Source: Phycisphaerae bacterium (GTDB lineage Bacteria; Planctomycetota; Phycisphaerae; JAAYCJ01). From it: DNA of 9,668 nt. Location: the NCBI GenBank assembly GCA_012514125.1, contig JAAZAW010000222.1, forward strand, positions 1 to 9,668, written 5' to 3'. Under the pieces are notes generated by a model. The model saw only the letters and a list, made by a program, of their open reading frames with translations. It had not been told where the DNA came from and ran no database searches. The position numbers were made by a program, and so were the translations under genes. Each line of letters starts with the position of its first letter. Position 1 is the first letter of the stretch. Shown piece after piece: positions 6,335-9,668 of the stretch.

Positions 6335-6412
6335 GTGAAATATCGTATGCTTTCTTTCCCACATTCCGAAACAACACAGAACTTAAACCAGGAACGCATC
6401 CGACCTGATTAA
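6335..6412 (+). CDS. Candidate 25-residue peptide ORF (middle tandem unit)
   Basis: A GTG at 6335-6337 lies 8 bases after AAGGAG (6321-6326) and opens a 25-codon frame ending with TAA at 6410-6412. The peptide starts (M)KYRMLSFPHSETT and ends QERIRPD, with no cysteine. The neighbouring unit at 6427 encodes a related sequence in the same frame, which suggests the peptide is or was translated. An ATG at 6333 in another frame is followed at once by TGA. It lies downstream of the radical SAM gene on the same strand, so a modified-peptide precursor is one idea, but no known precursor family is recognised. It may equally be a degenerate repeat. Confidence 0.28.
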   Translation: MKYRMLSFPHSETTQNLNQERIRPD

Positions 6413-6566
6413 GGAGAAGAATTCATAAAATACGTGTTCTGCCGTTCTCAAACTTCGAAACGACGACAAAATTAAATCAAAAACGTATTATCCCTTTTAT
6501 TGGAAAATTGACCGAAACCGTCGTCTCAATGGTCCGTTCTCTCCTCCCGACTCGCTCGTTTCTTCC

Positions 6567-8054
6567 TCAATCCGCCGGCACACATTTCCCCTTCGCCCAC
6601 TTCCTCAGCGACGAAATCGCCTCGCCCATCGTCACCGACAAAGGTGGCGATTCCCGTAACGCTTCGATCACATCCTCCGTCGTCAACTCACGCTTCATCC
6701 CAAAAACCTTGTGCAATCCCGAAACAATCCCCTGCTCGATCTCCGCTCCACTATATCCTTCAGATACCTGGGCCAACTGCTCCAGGTCGAACTTCTCAGG
6801 ATCGCGCTTCCGTTTCTTCAAATGAATCTCGAAAATTTCCTTCCGCATAGTCGTGTCCGGAAGATCGACAAAGAAAATCTCGTCAAAGCGCCCCTTACGC
6901 AAAAGCTCCGGCGGAAGTGCCTCAATATCGTTCGCCGTCGCCACCAGAAAAACCGGTGCCTCGTGCTCCTGCATCCACGTCAACAGCGATCCAAACATCC
7001 GCTGAGAAAGCCCACCGTCCGTGCTTCGACTCGCCGCCGAGGCAAACCCCTTCTCGATCTCATCGATCCACAGCACAATCGGCGCCATCCGCTCCGCCTG
7101 CCGAAGCGCATCCCGCAATCGTCGCTCCGACTCTCCAATATATCGATCATACAACGCTCCAGGATCAAGCCGAAGCAAAGGCCTATGCCACGCCGTCGCG
7201 ATCGCCTTCGCGCATAAACTCTTCCCTGCCCCCTGAACGCCCAGCATCAAAACCCCTCGAGGCGTGTCGATCCCAAACGCCGCCGCCTCTTCTCCCGTCG
7301 CGTCCTGCCGAGACTTAAGCCAACGCTTAAGCCTCCTGAGCCCCCCAATCTGCTTCAAATCCACCGGCGTCTCAATATACTCCAGCAAACCCCCGCTATG
7401 AATCACCTGCCGCTTACCCGCCAAAATCCGATTGATATCGTCCGAATTAAAACACAAATCCTCCGACACCGTATCAATAATAATCTGCTGCGCCTGTCGG
7501 GCCGAAAGACCCTGCAAATTCCGAATCACCGTCTTCAACGCATGCCGGGTAATATCGATCTTGATCGGATTTTCCTTATGAAATTCCCGTAACGTCTCAA
7601 GTAAGATCCGCTCCAACTCTGCTTCGTCCGGAAGCGAAAGCTCGAATCGGGTCGAACACCCCGAGACCACCGCCGGCAAATGATCCTGATGATCGATCAA
7701 CACCAGCATCCCTCCGCCCTGCGCAAACAAATCGATCATTTCCCGAAGCATCCTCAGCGTTCGAGCATCTTTCAAATGCTCCGCCAAATCCAGCATCACG
7801 CAAATCGAATTATTCTCACGCACTCCCAGATAATACAATGCCGCCGCCGGATGTTCCGTCTCCGATACCGGCATCCCATCGTCACGATGCCCGTCACGCA
7901 CGCCGCGGTTCACCGACCAGACCCACATCGACTTATTCTGCCGTTCTGCCGCCCGGCGAACCAACTCAACCGCGTCCGATTCCTCATACGTCACAATCGA
8001 AACACAACAGTGCCGGGCACGAATAAGTTGTTCCAGACGTTGAAGGTCATCCAT
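6567..8054 (-). CDS. Ycf46-like AAA+ ATPase
   Basis: This 495-residue protein has a single complete AAA+ module in its C-terminal half. Walker A is GVQGAGKS (272-279), Walker B is IVLWIDEIEK (326-335), sensor 1 is in ATAND (372-376), arginine finger candidates R387 and R389 are in LLRKGRFDEIFF, and the sensor 2 region has GYSGAEIEQG (433-442). The pore-loop region reads YIGESE (305-310). The N-terminal half (1-230) has no Walker A, and includes ICVMLDLAEHL and GGMLVLIDH strands that resemble a degenerate ATPase fold. This plan matches the Ycf46/AAA protein group known from cyanobacteria, plastids and other bacteria. Some cyanobacterial members have been linked to inorganic-carbon use; the role here is unknown. 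The start is the ATG at 8054 with GAGAGG at 8071-8066, 11 bases upstream. It is a single gene with its own candidate promoter and converges with the radical SAM gene. Confidence 0.85.
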   Translation of the reverse strand: MDDLQRLEQLIRARHCCVSIVTYEESDAVELVRRAAERQNKSMWVWSVNRGVRDGHRDDGMPVSETEHPAAALYYLGVRENNSICVMLDLAEHLKDARTLRMLREMIDLFAQGGGMLVLIDHQDHLPAVVSGCSTRFELSLPDEAELERILLETLREFHKENPIKIDITRHALKTVIRNLQGLSARQAQQIIIDTVSEDLCFNSDDINRILAGKRQVIHSGGLLEYIETPVDLKQIGGLRRLKRWLKSRQDATGEEAAAFGIDTPRGVLMLGVQGAGKSLCAKAIATAWHRPLLRLDPGALYDRYIGESERRLRDALRQAERMAPIVLWIDEIEKGFASAASRSTDGGLSQRMFGSLLTWMQEHEAPVFLVATANDIEALPPELLRKGRFDEIFFVDLPDTTMRKEIFEIHLKKRKRDPEKFDLEQLAQVSEGYSGAEIEQGIVSGLHKVFGMKRELTTEDVIEALRESPPLSVTMGEAISSLRKWAKGKCVPAD

Positions 8055-8101
8055 AACGATCGTATCCTCTCATGATTTTTTGATGTTCAGCCACATTCGC
8101 A

Positions 8102-8131
8102 ATTCTATCATCACCCGCCTCTTCCCATCAA
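8102..8131 (-). promoter_or_regulatory. Candidate promoter for the AAA+ ATPase gene
   Basis: On the minus strand, TTGATG (8131-8126, 4 of 6) and TAGAAT (8107-8102, 5 of 6) are spaced by 18 bases. The predicted transcription start is near 8095, about 41 bases before the ATG at 8054. Confidence 0.4.
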
Positions 8132-8628
8132 GAATTCCAAAACTTAATTTTGTGTAAACCACATCAAAACATACCACCACCCTCTCTCTTCGTCATCTCC
8201 ACTCAAACTGAATCCCCCATCTCCTGAATTTCGACGGTGCATGCCCATGGATCGCCTTCTGCATGATCCAATCACGTCGAATCATGACGATCGGGTTGTG
8301 TCTGTCATGACAAGTTCACCAATGTGAAAAATCAAAAAATAGATTTCCGTCTGCGCGAGATGACAAGGGCACACGACGCTGCATGTCGTCGAAATTTTTG
8401 GGTTTCCCAGGAGTTTATCCCCGTGAAGACGGAGACGATTAAGAAAATGCGATTGATTTTGCGTTCTTCGACAGAAGTTTTAGAAAAATCTGTGTGCATC
8501 CGTTCACTCTGCGTGCGCATCGCCCAGAAATTATTGTTTCAAGAAAATTGCTATAGCGTGCAATGGTCAAAAACTTTGTTAAAGTCTTGCGGCCTGAGCG
8601 GCAAATGAGTAAAATTTTAAAAAGCATT

Positions 8629-8788
8629 AAAGTACAAATTTCAGCAAGAAAAACAACGTTTAAACGTCAAGGTAGAAGGTCTGACTTGAATTTTCGTCTA
8701 TAACTGCTGTCGAAAAATCCAAAACCAAGCGTCGTTTTACACATTTTATGAGTTTAAACGCTTTGGCGTGTTTTTTGCACTGTACTTT
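8629..8788. repeat. Mirror-spaced pair of GTTTAAAC elements
   Basis: AAAGTACA at 8629-8636, then 21 bases, then GTTTAAAC at 8658-8665. In reverse orientation, AAAGTACA (minus strand 8788-8781), then 21 bases, then GTTTAAAC (8759-8752). The 8-base blocks match exactly, but the 21-base interiors do not. The first GTTTAAAC is the centre of a 12-bp palindrome ACGTTTAAACGT (8656-8667). The pair sits just upstream of the DUF89 gene. It might be a binding-site pair or an old inverted repeat, or chance in AT-rich DNA. Confidence 0.4.
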
Positions 8789-8834
8789 TCTTTTCGCATT
8801 AAAAGATTTATGAAAAATTTGAAAGCAGATAAAA

Positions 8835-9668
8835 ATGAACACATCATTGGATTGCATCCCCTGCATTATTCGTCAAGCATTGGAAGCAGCACGATTTATG
8901 ACAACGGATGCCTCCGTTCATGAACAAACAATTCGCGAAGTTTTGACTTTTACCGCAACCATGGATTTAAATCTATCACCTCCAGTGGCTGCTCAGCGGA
9001 TTCACCGGCGATTACGGGAAATTCTCGGCGAAGATGATCCCTATCGTGATGTTAAAAATCAATTTAACCGTATGGCGAAGGACCTGCTTCCCGAACTATC
9101 CGCTCAGATAAAAACATCAACAGACCCACTGGCGACTGCTGTTCGATTGGCCATCGCCGGTAATGTAATCGACTTGGGTGTGAATGGAAACATCTCCGAG
9201 TCTCAAGCCCACCATGCGATGATGAACACCATGTCCGAACCTTTCTGGGGTGATCTGGATGAGTTCCGACGGACAATCTCCGACGCTAAAGATATTTTGT
9301 ATCTGGGAGACAATGCCGGCGAAATTATATTCGATGCATTACTTTTGAAACATCTTAAAACCATGGCTAATAAAATCACCTTTGCTGTACGCGGAGGACC
9401 GATTCTTAATGATGCGACAATGCCCGACGCCGAGTTTGCGGGAATTTGCGATCTTGTCGAGGTCATTGACAATGGCTCCGACGCACCTGGTACAATCCTT
9501 GATGATTGCAGTGATTCATTTCAAAAGCGATTCAATGAGGCAGGTCTGATCCTAGCCAAAGGGCAGGGAAATTACGAGACACTCAGCGACGTCAATGCCA
9601 ACATTTTTTTCCTATTTAAAGCAAAATGCCCAGTTATTGCAAGCCAAGTCGGACAGCCGGTAGGAACC
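8835..9668 (+). CDS. DUF89/ARMT1-like metal-dependent phosphatase, C-terminus cut by window edge
   Basis: The frame is open from the ATG at 8835 to the last base (278 codons). It starts MNTSLDCIPCIIRQALEAAR, with a CxxC pair (C7, C10) seen in archaeal and bacterial DUF89 members. GDNAGE (158-163) carries the Asp-Asn pair that binds the catalytic metal, followed by AVRGGPILNDAT (184-195), a conserved D224 region (ILDDC), KGQGNYE (242-248) and KCPVIA (264-269). This order is characteristic of the DUF89 family, whose characterised members are metal-dependent phosphatases thought to remove damaged or excess phosphometabolites. The family is usually about 285-300 residues, so only the last few residues should be missing. 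The ribosome binding site is weak (GAAAG-like at 8821-8825). No close upstream gene is present, so it is probably transcribed alone or leads an operon to the right. Its substrate cannot be told from sequence. Confidence 0.85.
   Translation, partial: MNTSLDCIPCIIRQALEAARFMTTDASVHEQTIREVLTFTATMDLNLSPPVAAQRIHRRLREILGEDDPYRDVKNQFNRMAKDLLPELSAQIKTSTDPLATAVRLAIAGNVIDLGVNGNISESQAHHAMMNTMSEPFWGDLDEFRRTISDAKDILYLGDNAGEIIFDALLLKHLKTMANKITFAVRGGPILNDATMPDAEFAGICDLVEVIDNGSDAPGTILDDCSDSFQKRFNEAGLILAKGQGNYETLSDVNANIFFLFKAKCPVIASQVGQPVGT

Larger units (their letters stand above)
6248..6501 (+). repeat. Three tandem units of about 90 bases with conserved TAAGGAG junctions
   Basis: Units begin at AAA codons at 6248, 6338 and 6427 (offsets 90 and 89). 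In one frame each unit spans 24 codons without gaps. Units 1 and 2 each end in TAA that runs into AAGGAGA (6321-6327 and 6411-6417). Units 2 and 3 are about 61 percent identical over 72 bases and share 13 of 24 residues (K, R, L, F, E, T, T, L, N, Q, R, I, P in order). By my hand count their 28 differences fall 9, 5 and 14 on codon positions 1, 2 and 3, a pattern typical of protein-coding selection. Unit 1 is more diverged, with 6 of 24 residues shared plus the stop. Only unit 2 has a usable start. Unit 3 lacks a canonical start and its stop is replaced by ATT. Confidence 0.6.
6210..6566. other. Convergent gap between radical SAM and AAA+ genes
   Basis: This 357-base gap is filled mainly by the tandem units of about 90 bases at 6248-6501. 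It also holds a small hairpin at 6288-6307 and one candidate short ORF at 6335-6412. No T-rich terminator is evident for either flanking gene. Confidence 0.6.
8055..8834. other. 780-base gap without a convincing gene
   Basis: The first part (8055-8330) has the AAA+ gene promoter, a pyrimidine-rich stretch near 8175-8220, and a 10-bp palindrome TGTCATGACA at 8303-8312. A 30-codon minus frame at 8285-8193 (starting MIRRDWIMQKAIHG) has a protein-like look but no ribosome binding site. From about 8430 the DNA is clearly more AT-rich, with paired GTTTAAAC elements near 8629-8788. A plus frame of 94 codons at 8324-8608 and overlapping minus frames have no recognisable domain, no good ribosome binding site and biased composition, so I do not call them genes. 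CGACG and CGTCG around 8382-8399, followed by AAATTTTT, could form a weak hairpin. Confidence 0.6.

Noticed and set aside
6508..6825. 105-codon plus frame entering the AAA+ gene antisense
   Set aside because: It continues the frame of the third tandem unit only because that unit has lost its stop. Most of it is antisense to a clear AAA+ coding sequence.
8324..8608. 94-codon plus frame and overlapping minus frames in the AT-rich gap
   Set aside because: No ribosome binding site, no domain and unbiased codon use; several frames overlap on both strands with equal support.

Overview
The window looks like chromosomal DNA from a member of the Planctomycetota, possibly the Phycisphaerae. This rests on recognition rather than a search. 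A PGAGHWY-type membrane protein resembling a planctomycete domain family sits in a short operon with an FmdB-type zinc ribbon, the S1 protein has five domains, and the genes are separated by long, low-coding gaps. No rRNA, tRNA, CRISPR array, transposase or phage gene was seen.

Layout. At the left edge, 20 codons of a leftward citrate synthase gene remain, with a plausible promoter. A gap of about 580 bases follows, holding eight degenerate 21-bp tandem units and a heptamer repeat, then a good sigma70-type promoter for a rightward ribosomal protein S1-like gene (646-2133). Convergent to it is a leftward operon of an FmdB-family zinc ribbon protein, a four-helix membrane protein and a 79-residue membrane protein (3145-2224), joined by a stop/RBS overlap and an ATGA overlap. 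Upstream on the same strand is a tight pair: a ThiF/MoeB/HesA-type adenylyltransferase and a GT-B-like glycosyltransferase (5119-3250, 1 base apart). A radical SAM protein with extra C-terminal cysteines (5169-6209) is divergent from this pair, with only 49 bases between starts.

The 357-base gap after the radical SAM gene carries about three tandem units of roughly 90 bases. Two adjacent units align without gaps in one reading frame, share 13 of 24 residues, and differ mostly at third codon positions. The middle unit could encode a 25-residue peptide behind a strong RBS. A leftward Ycf46-like AAA+ ATPase (8054-6567) converges on this gap. A 780-base gap without a convincing gene follows, with paired GTTTAAAC elements. 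The window ends inside a rightward DUF89/ARMT1-type phosphatase-like gene (8835 onward).

How they may work together. The radical SAM, ThiF-like and glycosyltransferase genes, plus the peptide-like tandem units, form the only part of the window that resembles an undescribed biosynthetic locus, for example a modified peptide or a small sulfur-containing metabolite. This is inference: no ThiS/MoaD-like carrier, transporter or dedicated peptidase is visible here. The other genes are mostly housekeeping or unassigned.
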